A DNA stretch of 40,853 nucleotides, taken from assembly GCA_014621425.1 (NCBI GenBank), contig JAANBB010000370.1, positions 1 through 40,853 on the forward strand, in the 5' to 3' direction. The first letter of the stretch is position 1. Each line of letters starts with the position of its first letter. Positions 11,653 to 24,006 of this stretch are shown in pieces. Origin of the DNA: Cylindrodendrum hubeiense (Eukaryota; Ascomycota; Sordariomycetes; Hypocreales; Nectriaceae). Position numbers and translations under genes: made by a program. The notes beneath the pieces were generated by a model, which saw only the letters and a list, made by a program, of their open reading frames with translations, made no database searches and was not told where the DNA came from.

Positions 11653-12734
11653 AGGTGGACGGATGCGAAGTGAGTGGATGGATGCTCAGCGATCCCAGCG
11701 ATACCATGGCCCAGCCAATCGTCAAATGAGTTTCATCGTCACGAAACGCCAGCGAATCGAGGCTTGCGGCGGGACCACAACGGCCATGCTGTCAAAGCAA
11801 GCAGAGGTCAAAGCAAGCTACGAAAGTGGAGAGACGCCTCCAATTTCACTGCTCGGATCACTCAAAAGGACCCCCCCAGTCGAGCCCTGCTTGCCCTGGC
11901 CTACCTACTTGTACCAGCCTTGTTTCTTAGCGCCCCCGGAGATGATGCCCATGGAAATTGAGTGACATGAGGGAGGCAAGCGGTTGAAATGTGATGCACT
12001 GCCTCGGTGATTTCCCTTCTCGTCGAACCAGCGTTTGCTGGCGACAGGAGTTCCAAGCTCCATTTGGTGGGAACACGCGCAGTTAATTCGAGGGAACTTC
12101 GTAAAGGGACCCTGGGAAGGATGGGCAGAGCATGGATGGATGTCTCAGGGCTGTTGATGCCGGCTGTGTATTGTGCTATGTGTGGTTCTGCCGACAAGTT
12201 CCATTGTTGGTGGGTGGGTGATTTGATGTGATTTAGCCCAGGGCAGACTGCTCACCCCGTCGTCTCCCCCTCAGACCCATCTCACCACAGTCATCTTCTG
12301 GTCATGGAAAATACTGGCACCTCGTTGGCACCCGCTCGATGAAACCTGTGGATAAGCTGGTTGGTTTCCTGTACCAATGCCATCCGCTGCTGGTGTGTGT
12401 TTTGCATTGCTGTGCTGAGTTGGTCGCATGGTGGGACCAATTGTAAGCGAGAACCATACTCGGGTCCCCACTGTCCTTGTCGCCTTTACCACCCCTCCCC
12501 CTCCTTTTGCGTCCGTCGTCCACTTTGTGGGTGGTATTCTCGACCAAGGCGGGAGTCGCCGCGATTCTGAACATGTTCTTGCATCTTGAACATGAAGCTA
12601 CATGAAGTTCGGTACGGGTATGGAATCCTCATGACCGCAGTCAGACTAAGATGTGGCCTGAGAATCCAACACAGCTCGAGGCGCATACGGATCCTCCCCT
12701 CGTGTCCAACGGATTTGGATGTTTCTAGCCTTTC

Positions 12735-12776
12735 TACCTTACCTACCTACCTAGGTAGGTACCTGGGTAGGTACCT
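12735..12776. repeat. TACCTACC/GGTAGGTA repeat cluster with perfect palindrome
   Basis: Alternating runs of ACCT and AGGT units include an 18-bp perfect palindrome centred on CTAG at 12744-12761. The same motif recurs at 35080-35300 and 35560-35600. Such clusters are common between genes in Sordariomycetes; their function is unknown to me. Confidence 0.7.
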
Positions 12777-13571
12777 TTTGTAGGTGCTAGGTCCATTCTG
12801 TACCTAGCAACGGGTACTTCCCACATGTACCTCCCCTGTCGGTATTCCTTAAGTGCCCGTGGGCGAGTAAATTGTGAGGGGGATGTACTTGGAAAACATC
12901 AAGCATTAAGGTCGTCGCTAGACAAGCGCGCATCATCGGTAAAAGTATTCACAAAGTTCCTAAGCCCGGGTCGGTACTTGATCTCTGCACCTCCAATACC
13001 GCACCTCCAATATTGTGCCTGCCAACCATCCATCGTGGTTGCCTCTTTTTGGGCATCACACCTCCTTGCTCCTGCCTGTCGTCTTCTTCCACCTTCCTTC
13101 TGCTGGCAGTCAGTCTGTTCTTGTTCTCCTCCCCCACACCAGCCCAAACCCCCAAACCCAAAACCTCCAAACAACTCAACACCAAAGGAATCCACCTCCG
13201 CCGCGCTGGCAGCGCTACCAAGCACCACCACCAACATCACCCAACCACCCCTGGACCACGATAAATTTAGCAGCGCTGCCGTTGTGCGCTGTGTCCCTTG
13301 ACTTGGCCCGCCCGTTGCAGAAACAAGGCCCGTTTGACGTCCCTGCCGGCCTGCCCTGTCTCGCTCGCTTTCGCACGACCCCCCGGCACGTTTCTCCAGC
13401 CCACTGTTCGCTGTCCAGCAAACTAGTCGCCTGGCCGCCCCATTCGCTCGACGTGTCTCTGTCGGTCGCTCTGCACAGCCTCGCAGCCCGCCGCACTGAT
13501 TGCTTCTCGCTCGCCATTCACACGCCGTCGACACGCCCGCCCCCCGTTTCTCTCCGCCCTTCCACCCTTCC

Positions 13572-13700
13572 ATGGGAATTCCCACTCCCCAGTCACAATC
13601 CCCGTCCCCGCCGCGCCGTCCCCCAGTGCTCTCCCAGCGCCTAATGTCAAGTGCCCACCACCTGTGCCCCGTGTCCCCAGTGCCTGCCTGTCGCATCTAG
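13572..13700 (+). other. Possible upstream ORF in the CRZ1 leader
   Basis: A 42-codon ATG frame, rich in Pro and Ser, lies about 410 bases before the CRZ1 start and ends before it. If the leader extends this far it could restrain translation of CRZ1. No conservation can be judged from one sequence. Confidence 0.2.
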
Positions 13701-14111
13701 CCGTCAGTGTGACCGGAGCCAGCAACCTGCCCGCCCGCTCGCCCAGCGGCCACAGCTCGCTCCCAACCTGTCTGTCGCCCGCCTTGCTGTTCCCGCACCA
13801 AACTAAACACCAACACCACCGCCTCTCCACTGCTCACCACGCGCCCAACCTTCAACTCTCCCCAAGGAGCCAGAACCTTCAAAGGCCGTCTCTGCAGCGC
13901 CCGCAATTCGTTTCCCAACGTCGCATCTCTCTTTTCGAAACAGGGCCCCTCTGAAGCGCCTCACACCCCCATCCACGCGTCCGGCTGCTGCGATAGGACC
14001 GTTCCCCCGCCCATTGCATCACCCGTGAGCGCACAGCCCCCCCGGCATCGCCACGGTGCCTGAAGGCTGACTCGGGAGTCTGCCTTGTCTGCTTCTAAAC
14101 TCGGCAACATC

Positions 14112-16356
14112 ATGGATCAACAAGCTCAACGAGGCCGGTCACCTTCGGCCGGCCATCATCAGCCTCATATAAGTCAATCTCACTCCCCATCGCCGACCCC
14201 ATACCCACCCAACGAGTCATCAGTCGGTCTTGGTCTCGGCTTGGATCAATCTGTTCAGCAATTCGCCACCGCAAACAACTCCTACGACTCTTACAACGGG
14301 AATAACGGCTTCCTTAGCCCCCAGCTGTCTCCCTCACTGCCGCCCCCCCCAGCAGCAACAGCAGAGCCCCTTCGCTCAGGCCAGCCTTGCCGACCCCGCT
14401 GCTTTCGATCCCAACAACACCACTCCCCTTTGGCCAGCCGGCGCCGACCACCGGCTCCGATACCACGCTGCCTTACAACGCCCAGGCGCAACCCGCCTAC
14501 CTTTCGCCCAACCTGAACGACGGTGATTTCTCACTCTTCCCGTCCTCTGGCGGCCAGGGCGATCACTTTAACGCTCCCTTGTTCGACCAACCTACGCTCA
14601 ATCCCAGCGACATCAACAACATGACGTCCCCGCAGACCCATCACTCCCCGACCCCTCCTCATCTCCTCCAACCCGATGGTCATCATCCCGGCTCGGCCCA
14701 TCAGTCGCCCGCCTTCAACCAGCACCAGTTCTCCTCCCCGCCTGGCGGTCACTCGAGACATGCTTCACTTGGCCCCGAGGCGGCACTGCTCCCGACCCAC
14801 ATGAACGACTGGACCCAAGCCCAGTTCCAGGGCCACCGTCGCACCCCTTCAGAGTACTCGGACGTGTCTTCAGTCTCCCCGTCTCCGAACCTTGTTAGCT
14901 CTGATACCTTTGAAGGAGATGTTGGTGGTCACTCTCCCAACCAGCGTCCCTCGGACGGCAGCATGTATGAGTCAGTGATGGGGATGAACAACTTCAGCAT
15001 TTCAGACAATAGCCCTGGACACCAGGGCCGAAGTCCATCCCACAGCCCAGCCATCAGCCCTCGCATTGTCCCACAGCAAATGCCCGATATGACCCAGCAG
15101 TCGGGCTTTGGTCTGGCACCCATAAACCATGGATATGGAGCGCCTTCCGCATACCCAGACATTCCAGGGTCCGTCGAGGCTTTCCCTACCCTCCAGTCCA
15201 GTGGTCCCGACTTGTCCCAGATGGCACCTCCGGCAATCAATATTGATTTTGCGCCAACTAACTCCAAGCCCAACACATTTGAAGCTCCCAAACCGCGCAT
15301 GGACCAAGACTCCTTGACGCCTCCCGACCGAGGTAGGTTTTTCTCGTCTTGACTGTATCAAACCTGTTTAACATTTTCCTAGGTCGTCCCAGATCCCGGC
15401 CTCGAGCTGTCACGGATCCCTTCCACCCTGGTGGCGGCTTGTTGAATCGCCCTAGCAATGGCAACGGCATGTCCACCCTCGGTGCTGACTTGGGAATGCG
15501 ATCGGATGCCTCCAGGTCGCTGTCGCCGCTCGATAGACAGGCGGCAGCCTCTCCTTCACGGAGAAGACAATCCACGTCGGCAGTGCCAAATAATGTCATT
15601 GCGCTGCGCTTGGCAGACCCCGAGTACCAGAACAGCCAGGACAGCGGTGCTGCGAAGCGTGTTCAGAAGCACCCCGCTACGTTCCAGTGTACTCTGTGTC
15701 CCAAACGATTCACTCGTGCCTACAATTTGCGCTCGCATTTGCGGACCCATACCGACGAACGGCCATTTGTGTGTACCGTATGTGGCAAGGCCTTTGCCCG
15801 ACAGCACGACCGTAAGCGACACGAGAGTTTGCACTCAGGCGAGAAGAAGTTCGTTTGCAAGGGCGATCTCAAGGTCGGTGGCCAATGGGGCTGTGGAAGA
15901 CGGTTCGCTCGTGCCGATGCTCTTGGTCGTCATTTCCGGTCCGAAGCCGGCCGTATCTGTATCAAGCCTTTGTTGGATGAAGAGATGATGGAACGACAGA
16001 GACTCTGGCAGGAGCAGAGGATGCAGCAGAACATGGCTCACAACATGGCTCCTCCTCCAGGGGCCATGGGCATGGATCCCTCTAACGCATACCCCATGGA
16101 CGCTAGTGGCAACTACATGCTCCCTGCGGCACTGCTGGCGCAATACCCTGTTCTGGCCCAGATGAACTGGTCTGGACCTGAGGTTGGTGGAAGTATGGAC
16201 GATGAAATGAGTGGCCGATCGTCGTTTGATGCCAGTGACCTCGACGAGGCTGATGACGGTGGCTACGTGAGCGGGCCCGGGACAGGTTATGGTGAGGGGG
16301 GGATGAACCAAAACTTTGGCGAGATGGGATATGCTAGTGACTTTGGTGGTCGCTAG
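14112..16356 (+). CDS. CRZ1: Crz1-type calcineurin-responsive C2H2 transcription factor (frame broken twice)
   Basis: Exons 14112-15332 and 15383-16356, split by a 50-bp intron (GTAGGT..CCTAG). The protein, about 730 residues if the frame is continuous, starts [12 protein letters not shown] and has a long Ser/Pro/Gln-rich activation region. It carries a PxIxIT-like calcineurin docking site PAINID at about 373-378. The zinc fingers are two C2H2 fingers at about 507-529 ([11 protein letters not shown]) and 535-557 ([11 protein letters not shown]), plus an atypical third with a long insert ([19 protein letters not shown]), the hallmark of fungal Crz1. Calcineurin dephosphorylates Crz1 on a Ca2+ rise, and it then enters the nucleus and activates ion, wall and stress genes. 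As written, the frame shifts at the C8 run 14343-14350 and again at the C4 run 14425-14428. Between them a third frame encodes a Gln-rich stretch followed by [18 protein letters not shown]. Each break is explained by one surplus C, so sequencing error is the likely cause. Confidence 0.9.
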
Positions 16357-17391
16357 TTGCGCTCACTCAGATGGCGGTGCTTGTGGTTTATCTTCTCTTC
16401 TCCTGCTCCTGGACAGCCGCCAACAGTGGCGGAGATGATTGGAAGCATCCTTTTACTTTGTTATAAGCGGTCTGCTCTTTGATTTTCGGAGGGTTCTGTT
16501 TTTGATGTATACCGGACGGACTCGGCGCCGACGACGGCGATTTCGGAAAACACCTCTGTGACTGGACAGGACGGTGTGGATATGAATGCCTTGATTTTCT
16601 TGGGAGGGCTCGGGTATAGACGGTACTGCGTATAGATACCAAACTGAGTATGTTTATCGCGTTGACTCTTCGAACTGCGAGTGTCCATTTATCGTACCGT
16701 GATGATTGTAGATAGAAGACAGCGAGCCCAGACAAGAGAGAGAACAGATGCATAGGTAAGACGGAGCATGTTACGTTTGTATTCTCGCGCCCTCCTCCAT
16801 GATCTCGACTTCAAAATATTGTGACAGTATTGAAAGGACGGATGAGCAGCAAGATTCGACACCAGATGTGAAGGGGGTGTATGCCTCTCCTATCAACGAA
16901 TCAATGCAACCCTAGTTTGCTCAAGATGAGAAGTATTGCCACTCTCCTAAAACGCAGACAAGCAGGGGTGGGTGGAGATCTAAGCAGTTCAACTGCCAGG
17001 TAGTTGACTAAATTATCTATACAAGAGAAGAAATCAAGATGTCACGCCCAACCCGCGTCTATGTTATGTTACTCTTCCCAACGGAGGAGAGACTTTGACA
17101 CAGCTCAACGGTGCCTCTCTCCCCATTCCCTTGCCCGTTTCGCAGAGGCGAGTCGCCGCCCAGGATATCTTCAAAGACAACACCCCGATATTACCCAAAA
17201 CAACCTAACGCCATGCGATGTCCAAGCCGCCCGTGTCCGGTCCTCATTTGGACAAAAAAGTAGTTTCCCTACCCGGCACCTTTGCCAGACGAGAAAAACG
17301 CAACCCATGTCCCTATTCATCCTCTGTCGAGGGGCGGCCTATTCAAGAGATTCTCATCGTTGAGTGTCCCTTGATGTTTCTCAACATGAGA
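16357..17391. other. Intergenic region, CRZ1 3' side to DUF7053 gene 3' side
   Basis: About 1.0 kb between two convergent genes. The open frames (16388-16753 minus, 17004-17363 plus) show no family features. It presumably carries both 3' untranslated regions. I see nothing else. Confidence 0.55.
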
Positions 17392-17961
17392 TTATTCGTC
17401 TCCGGTACCAAAGTAGTTCTTGCATACTTCGTCGATGACGCCCATGCATATAGTTCGGTGGGCTGTGACTACAGACCCAACTATGAAGGGCATCATGAGG
17501 GAGTTGGCGTCAACAGCCACGTCCTCGTGCATCTCGTATTCATCCCCCACAGCGGTAACCGTACTACCAGTACTATCAGATCCAGCGGGGGACGTGGGCC
17601 CGAGGCGGGGCCGGACGGTGTACTCGGCGCGGATGACAACACCAGCCGGGGCTTCGGCGCGGGAGCGCACACCATCAGGGATGCGCTGGAAGACGACCTG
17701 GTAGGTAACTTCCTTGCTGAGGCCCGGGGCGAGGGTGACGAGCTCGGTGACCTCAAAGAAGCGGATGGAGTCGTCCCAGGGGGGGTCGAAAAAAGGGTCA
17801 TTGGCGATAGCTTCGGGGTTCGGGGTGTTTTCGTTATAGCGGGTCATGGTCTTGTGGTTGCTGAGGAAGGGAATGTAGGACTGCACGCTAGTGATGAGGG
17901 CCGCTGGGGGGAGGTTGCCGGGAATGGCGATAGAGTGGCTTAATAGGCGTTGGGTCCTCAT
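17392..17961 (-). CDS. DUF7053-like fungal protein of unknown function
   Basis: A single-exon gene of 189 residues on the minus strand. The layout, an N-terminal HSIAIPGNLPPAALITSVQSY, then RYNENTPNPEAIANDPFF, then PGLSKEVTYQVVFQRIPDGVRSRAEAPAGVVIRAEYTV, and a C-terminal MPFIVGSVVTAHRTICMGVIDEV, matches what I know of the fungal DUF7053 family: small cytosolic-looking proteins, often encoded near secondary-metabolism or species-specific genes. It has no signal peptide, membrane segment or catalytic motif I can name. The start is the only ATG before the conserved N-terminal motif. An insertion-like Gly/Ser/Thr-rich segment (GPTSPAGSDSTGSTVTAVG) separates two conserved strands. The neighbours give no functional hint. 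Confidence 0.75.
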   Translation of the reverse strand: MRTQRLLSHSIAIPGNLPPAALITSVQSYIPFLSNHKTMTRYNENTPNPEAIANDPFFDPPWDDSIRFFEVTELVTLAPGLSKEVTYQVVFQRIPDGVRSRAEAPAGVVIRAEYTVRPRLGPTSPAGSDSTGSTVTAVGDEYEMHEDVAVDANSLMMPFIVGSVVTAHRTICMGVIDEVCKNYFGTGDE

Positions 17962-20900
17962 GGCGGGTGGGTTAGGCTAGAGTTAAGGTGGCGTGTGTGT
18001 GTGGTGAAGGCGTCGATAGATAGCGACTGTGAGGTGAGGTTGATAAGAAAGGCCGTGAGGAGCTATCTTCTTAAGAGGCCGGGTTTCTCTATGATTCCTC
18101 CCCTCTTCGGCGGGTTGCCGCTTGCAACTTATGGTAGTCGCAGGTGGTGAGAGTGCTGCGCAAGGTTGAGATGACTGAGGTGGCGAGGCTGACAACGACG
18201 TCTGCAATTATCTGGCAAGGTGAAGCCTGCGCTCGTGGACATGGTGATGATCACCGACGGCCACAACGCACAACACCAGGCTAGAGAGCTTCTTGCTGCT
18301 TGCAGCTTCCCGCCGGCGAGACCGGTTTGTCGACTTATGACAAGGCGCGGCACAGGCGTGGTACGAGGCAGAGGCCCGGATGTGAGCAGACCGCGGGGGC
18401 CGAAGATGACGGGACCCAGCGTGGGACGCCGTTTTGGGAAACGGGCAGTACGGGCAGTGGGGGAATTGCTTTCGGCTTCAGGGTGATCCGACGACGCACG
18501 ACTCTGCGGTCATCAACGGCAGCACGGAGAGGAGAAGATCCGGGATTGCGGCTCTGACCAACGCCGGGCAGCGGGACGCGTGACTGGGGTGGTGAAAGCG
18601 CAAGCAATGGGGTCTTGCAGACTAGGCGGCGTCCAAGGCGTTCCGGTGGTGGTGGTGAGAGATGGATGGAGTGAGGATGAGGGCGATGAGACAGTACGGC
18701 GACAGCCGATTGGGGGAACTGTGGCGGGCGGATCTGCAGAGGGACGTGGAGCGTGGCTGAAGAGAAGCCGGTAGAGATAAAAATACACGCCTGCCACTGC
18801 CGCTGCCGCTGCCACTACTGTACCGCTAGGTACCGGGACGGTTCGGGCTGTACCTTAAGTTTTGGCGCGTGGCTGAGGAGACTAGAGGATTGCATGAAGG
18901 GGGCGGTGCAACACCATCGTTCTTCTACAACGTTGTATTTTCCTACTTCTCGAGGGGGGAGGAGAGGGCCAGATATTCTTCGGATAGCACGGGCTCTAGG
19001 AGGATTCGATGCCGCTAGGTACTGCCGTTTTCTATCACGGGCCGCTGGCTTCCGCGGCCAAGCAGCTCTTGGAGTAGGGCGGACTCCACTGGGCCCGAAC
19101 CTACATAGCATGCCTACGCGCGCCGGCGATTATTCTATCAAGGGCAACTCATCTGCGGACAGTCGCCAGATACGGTCGAAATCTCCTGGGTGTGGACAGT
19201 TTCGGTGTCCGTTAAAGGCTCCTCTATGAAAACAACCACGGTTACGGAGGCGAGACTCGAAGGATTCGCCAGTACGAGTTGTCAATCCATCCGTTTCGGT
19301 CCAGTCCCGCTAGTTCACCCCAGGTCTGCTCCGCACCCCGAGTCCATCCTCCGTGGCCCCCCGTGTGTCTCACCGTCAGGCCTCCGTCCTCCGTCCGCCC
19401 CCGTCGCGCACGGGGGTTTATGCCAGCAAATACCGAGACGGTGTGGATTAAAAACCTGCCAGAAGGATCTATTTCGCCGCAGCACTACTGTATTTCTCTG
19501 CAGAACAGATGAAATAACTAGCTGCAAACGTGGTTCGTTGGCTGCTTTGAATCGCGAGAGTCGTTTTGGCTTAGGCTGGAAAGCCATCGTCGGGTCGCGT
19601 GAGGCTGCAGGGGCCCTGCATGACGTTTGACATTTGGGGGCCCCTACTAAGAATGGATTGACTTACATGCTATTGTGTGCGTACGTAGCACAGTGCTGGC
19701 CAGCAGAACACCAGCCCTGCTTCTATCCGGGATCACTCACATGCTGCAGTGTCTTTCGTACTATGTACGTGCTACTGCGGAATAAGCATCTTAGGGACCA
19801 TGGGCCCGGCCAGCATCGAAGCTAACAATGGCCCCTCGATCTGGATGGCCATATTTAGAGACAACTCCGGTGACCACTACCCAACGCAGTAGCAATCTTG
19901 TGAGGGATCAGATGGACAAGTGCAGCAGATCGTCGTTGATCTATCCATCACTGACTCACACACTCCATGCGCTGGAAATGGCTCAATGGGGACCGGCAAA
20001 CCTTGTCTCGGATTGCAGTGCAGTTCTCGATGAACGGGAACACAAAGTTTGTAACCAATGCCACGGCCTACCAATACCAGGGTGGCGGGCATCACCTTGC
20101 CCATCAGCTTTCAGTCAACAGCATGAAATTGACCCAGCGTGTTCATACCAACTCGATGGCTTGTAGGAGCCACGTAGGAATCGAGATGGAGATTCAAACA
20201 GCAAGACAACATAATTAGCTCGATTCGCCAGGAGCACCCCCAGCGCATCAGAGCATGGGTTGAAGGCTTATGCGACTGATGGGTAGGGTATCCTCAGTTC
20301 CCGTCGCCAAGAGAGACAAGGGTAATATGCCAGGCAGTCATGCTAACTAGCTGATGGCCAGAGCAAAATGCAGCAAGACGCAGGAATGCAAAACACATAC
20401 GGAGTACCCTCCCTCTCTCTGCTTCTCCCCCTCTGGTTGGGCTGTCCGATGACGAAGGTGGACGTCTTCGGGTCTGACCGCCATAAGTAGGTTGGGCGGG
20501 ATTGGGTGAGCGAGCAGGCTTCTGGGCACTGTTTTGGAGGCAAGACAACGCGTCTACCCCCCCTCCCCCCAGGCGGCAGAAAAATTTGCGGCTTTTTGAG
20601 GCATTGCACGTTGAAGCGGTGAGAGGTTGACGATGCCTGTTCGGGCCATAAACTGTGGGATGCTGCACGAGGCTAAGAGACTCAAGGACTGGTGGGACGG
20701 GCTGGGACCCTTAGCAGCCAAGCACACGCCAGTTAGTTCCCGACGTCTGCATCTCGCCCGCAGGCCGCAGGACGCCAGTGGGTTCGCGGGTGGGCGTGGG
20801 AGGTGGGACTGGGACTCGACTGCAACTGGGCTGGAACACTGGAACAACAGCGAGGGCTACACGGGACTGTACCTCTGCGTTGGCGGCATTGATGCCCAGT

Positions 20901-23900
20901 GACGCTTGTAGCGGTACCTGGGCTCCTCGCCTCCGTGCATCTCCTGTGCATCTCTTGTGCGTGCCTGCTGCGATGCATGTTTCCCCGTCTGTCAAATTGG
21001 CTGGGCTGGGCTGGGCTTGACTGGGCTTGGCTGGGCTTTGGGGGGAGGGGGGTGGACACCAACGGTTGAGGTTTACTTAATTAATGGTCCTTTCCTACCC
21101 GCAGCCACTAGCCGATGCTGGTTGTTGCAGTGACGGACAAGCGCCATCCGTTGTGAATTGAGCGTCCGTGAGTCGGCTGGTCGGTCGTCGAGGGAACGGA
21201 TCGAGCAAGAGTCCCGTCCCACCATGATCCGAGGCCTACAGGCCTACATCTACATAGTACATACTACGCATAAGGATCCACGGGGCCATCGCGGGCGCGG
21301 GGAAGAGAAAGATTCGGCATTGTTGCCGCTCTGAGACGAATTCCCCCGGATGGTTCAACGGCGAGCAGTGGTGGATAAGGGCACAAATGGAGCACACACA
21401 GAAACGTTACCCCTCCTTAACCGAGGAAGACTGTCCGAACACAGACAGAGAAGATGCCACACTGCCACACTGCCACACTGCGCACACTTGTCTCAGGCTG
21501 TTGCCATGTTTGATATTTCGGCCCGCTGGTGGCGACGACAGCTGGCTGGCCTGGGTTAGGTTGTCTAGGCTAGGCCCCGCGTGATGTCACGGAGATCGAA
21601 CGACGGGGCCAGGGGTCTTTTCAAAGGGAGGGGGGTAAGGGACGGGCGATGGCGTAGGGATGAAGGAACAATCACCCTGGAAGTCGTCAGAACGGGCAAG
21701 TCTAGTTCTGTGTTGTAGATCCATAGCGGCGGAGGGTTTTAATAGCAAACCGGTACGTGTACACACTAACAAGGGAATACGCTGGTATATCCCTTCCATA
21801 TTGTGGGAAGCGATGATGTAGCGTTACTTGCTGGCCGCGGGTCTGGCCTTGCAAGTTGGGCAACAAGGTGCGCGCATCATTCAGACATTGGCGTCTGCCG
21901 ATGATTGAGGGGACATCCCAGCACCTCGGCCGACACCCCCCGTCGACTGTCGTCGTAACTGTTTCTGGTGTTGGCGAAAGGTTAATATTGCACGAGTTCT
22001 TATTGCTGTCCGGACCCTTTGTTAAACGGCGTCTGGCCAGTCGAGCACAAATTACTCTCATGCTCTTACTAGGTAATAAGGGTGGCTGGGAATGGAGTCA
22101 ACGAAGATGAAGGCCTATAGGCGCATTTCATTTGCCAAGGGGGCGATCGGGACCAGCTAAGCAAGGCGCGCGCTGACTGGCCTGGCCCTGCAGAGGGAGG
22201 CCTGGCGGCATCAACCACGCCGGGTCTGGTTGGTTGAGGTGGTTAGGGACTGCAGTTGCAGGTCTGGGTGGCTTGCTTGCGGAGTGGATCACGGGCGTGC
22301 GGTACGTGCAAGAAGAGGGAGGAGGTTTATCCTGCTTCAGGCGGCCGGTTGCTAGGTGGTGGGTGGTAATGAAATCAAATGGTGTGTGGATGGTGTGTGT
22401 CGACGAACGGACGGTGGGTGGGCAGAGATGGGCTGGTGGTGGGTTGGGCCAATACCATCAATGTTATGCGTGACTCCTTCACTCCCTCGCACGCGCTTTC
22501 ACACCCTCCCGCCCCCGGCCATTCACGCTGCTGCTCTGTCGATGCGCGTTGTGCGTTGTGCATCGTCGACGACCCGTCCAGAAAGTACCTGCGCATACAT
22601 ATATGCCCCCTCCTCGTGGCAAGTACCTCGACGACTCCCCTTTTTTTTCTCCTTCTCGTCGCCTGAACGCACCCGTCTCCATCTCGAATCTCATCCGGCG
22701 TTGCCACATGCTAGTATCACCTACTTGCTTGGGCAACAAGGGGGTGGAAAATCGAGACCAAGTGTGAAGTAGCGAAGAAAGAAAGTGGAAAGAAAAAAAA
22801 GACTGAGAGAAAGTCGTGCGTGCCTCCTGAACATTGAGAGAAGTCACGGGCTTGTTCTTTTTTTCTTCTCTTTTTTTTATTTTCTAACTTTCAATTCTCC
22901 TCGACTCGCTTGCTCGTTTTAATAATTACACCCAACCTCCCATCCGTTAACCTGACCCGGTCGAAATAGCGGTAGGTACCTTACCCATCGTCGCCTAACC
23001 TCGCTCCACTCGGTCATTAGGATCCTTTCCACGTTTAATGGGCGGCTTCCATGGTTGCACCTGGCTTACATGCTTTCTCACAAAACCCACGCCAGCCAGA
23101 GAGAAAGCCAGACAAACTAACGGCAAATACAGATAAGACGACTGGTAATTAACAGCCGCTCGCTTGCCAGTCATCATCTTCCGCCTTGCGCGCTGCTGTT
23201 GATGGGGCGGCGCCCTGTCGAATCACCCCCGCCAGTCGCTTCGTTGCATTACGCCTGGTGCGACTGACATTCGCCCGGCCGACGATCCAAACAAGCACAC
23301 CGGCGTCATTGGCCCACGGTGCTACCCGCCTGTCTTGGTCTTGGGGCCTTTTTTCGACTTGTGCTCTCCAAGGCCCGGCCATTTCCCCTTTACCTCCCTC
23401 CCGCTCTCTTGATCTAGGAGAAAATTCCTTGGCCATTTGATTGCCTCTGCCCGGCGCGGCTCGACTCGACTCGACATCGCATGAGCTGAGGACCCCGGTT
23501 CGGCTGGCAGAGAGCGAGACCATCCTGCGTCCAGCGCTCAACTAACGACCCAAGACATCCCACGACTCACAACTAAGCGTCGGCCCAAGAGCGACGGCGC
23601 CGCTGATAAGTCTGTCGCCCGGGATCTTGATAGTTACCCAGTTATCCTGGGAGTAATTATCGACGACGCCAACTCCCACCCGACGTCTTTTTTTTTCTGG
23701 CGCCCCCGCGCCGGCTACTGTCCGACAACAAAACCCACACGACATCGACCCTCTCCCTGCGCGACATTGCATCACGATCCGTTACGATACCCCCAGACTC
23801 GCACCACATTCCACACGACCTTGTCCAACGCCTTTTTACTCACTTACACGACCATCCCCGACAAGCGACATCGACACCGACATTCCGATCTCGCGCCCAA

Positions 23901-24006
23901 AGTTCTCCGTCCAGCATCCCCGCTTCGATTCCCGTCCAACCCCCGCCATCCACAGCGTCCATGATTGTGACGTCGCATCGCCTTCGCACGAGCTCCATCT
24001 TCCACA
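17962..24006. other. 6-kb gene-poor region
   Basis: No frame here carries recognisable protein features. The longest (18753-19229 plus, 146-codon frame 19190-19630 plus, several minus frames) have erratic composition rich in Arg, Cys and Trp, typical of chance frames. Simple repeats include TGCCACAC units at about 21455-21485 and TGGGCT/TTGGCT units at 20999-21040. Poly-pyrimidine and poly-purine runs are frequent from 22600 on. The last ~1 kb becomes C-rich and is probably the promoter and leader of the giant gene downstream. A diverged repeat or RNA gene could be hidden here that I cannot recognise. Confidence 0.45.
20999..21040 (+). repeat. Imperfect pentamer repeat (TGGGC)n
   Basis: Imperfect tandem TGGGC/TTGGC units followed by a G-run. 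A simple sequence with no coding role visible. Confidence 0.6.

Larger units (their letters stand above)
10083..13571. other. Long intergenic region and probable CRZ1 promoter
   Basis: About 3.5 kb without a supportable gene. A 58-codon frame from the ATG at 10381 is the most protein-like but has no family and no partner exon. Landmarks are (GAGGC)n at 11627-11650 ending in GAGGCGCA, and a TACCTACC/GGTAGGTA cluster at 12735-12776. From about 13000 the plus strand becomes C-rich, and it stays so up to the CRZ1 start, as in long fungal 5' leaders. Large frames on both strands here (for example 12899-13696 minus and 13015-13644 plus) are composition artefacts. Confidence 0.5.

Noticed and set aside
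12899..13696. 265-codon minus-strand frame and the overlapping 209-codon plus-strand frame (13015-13644)
   Set aside because: Both are products of the C-rich CRZ1 leader; composition is skewed and neither shows a domain or introns.
18753..19229. 158-codon plus-strand frame in the gene-poor region
   Set aside because: Cys/Arg/His-rich chance composition, no conserved motif, and similar frames occur on both strands nearby.
21580..21600. T-arm-like TTCGATC on the minus strand suggesting a tRNA
   Set aside because: The flanking bases do not form a five-pair stem, and no A-box or acceptor stem lies at the right distance.
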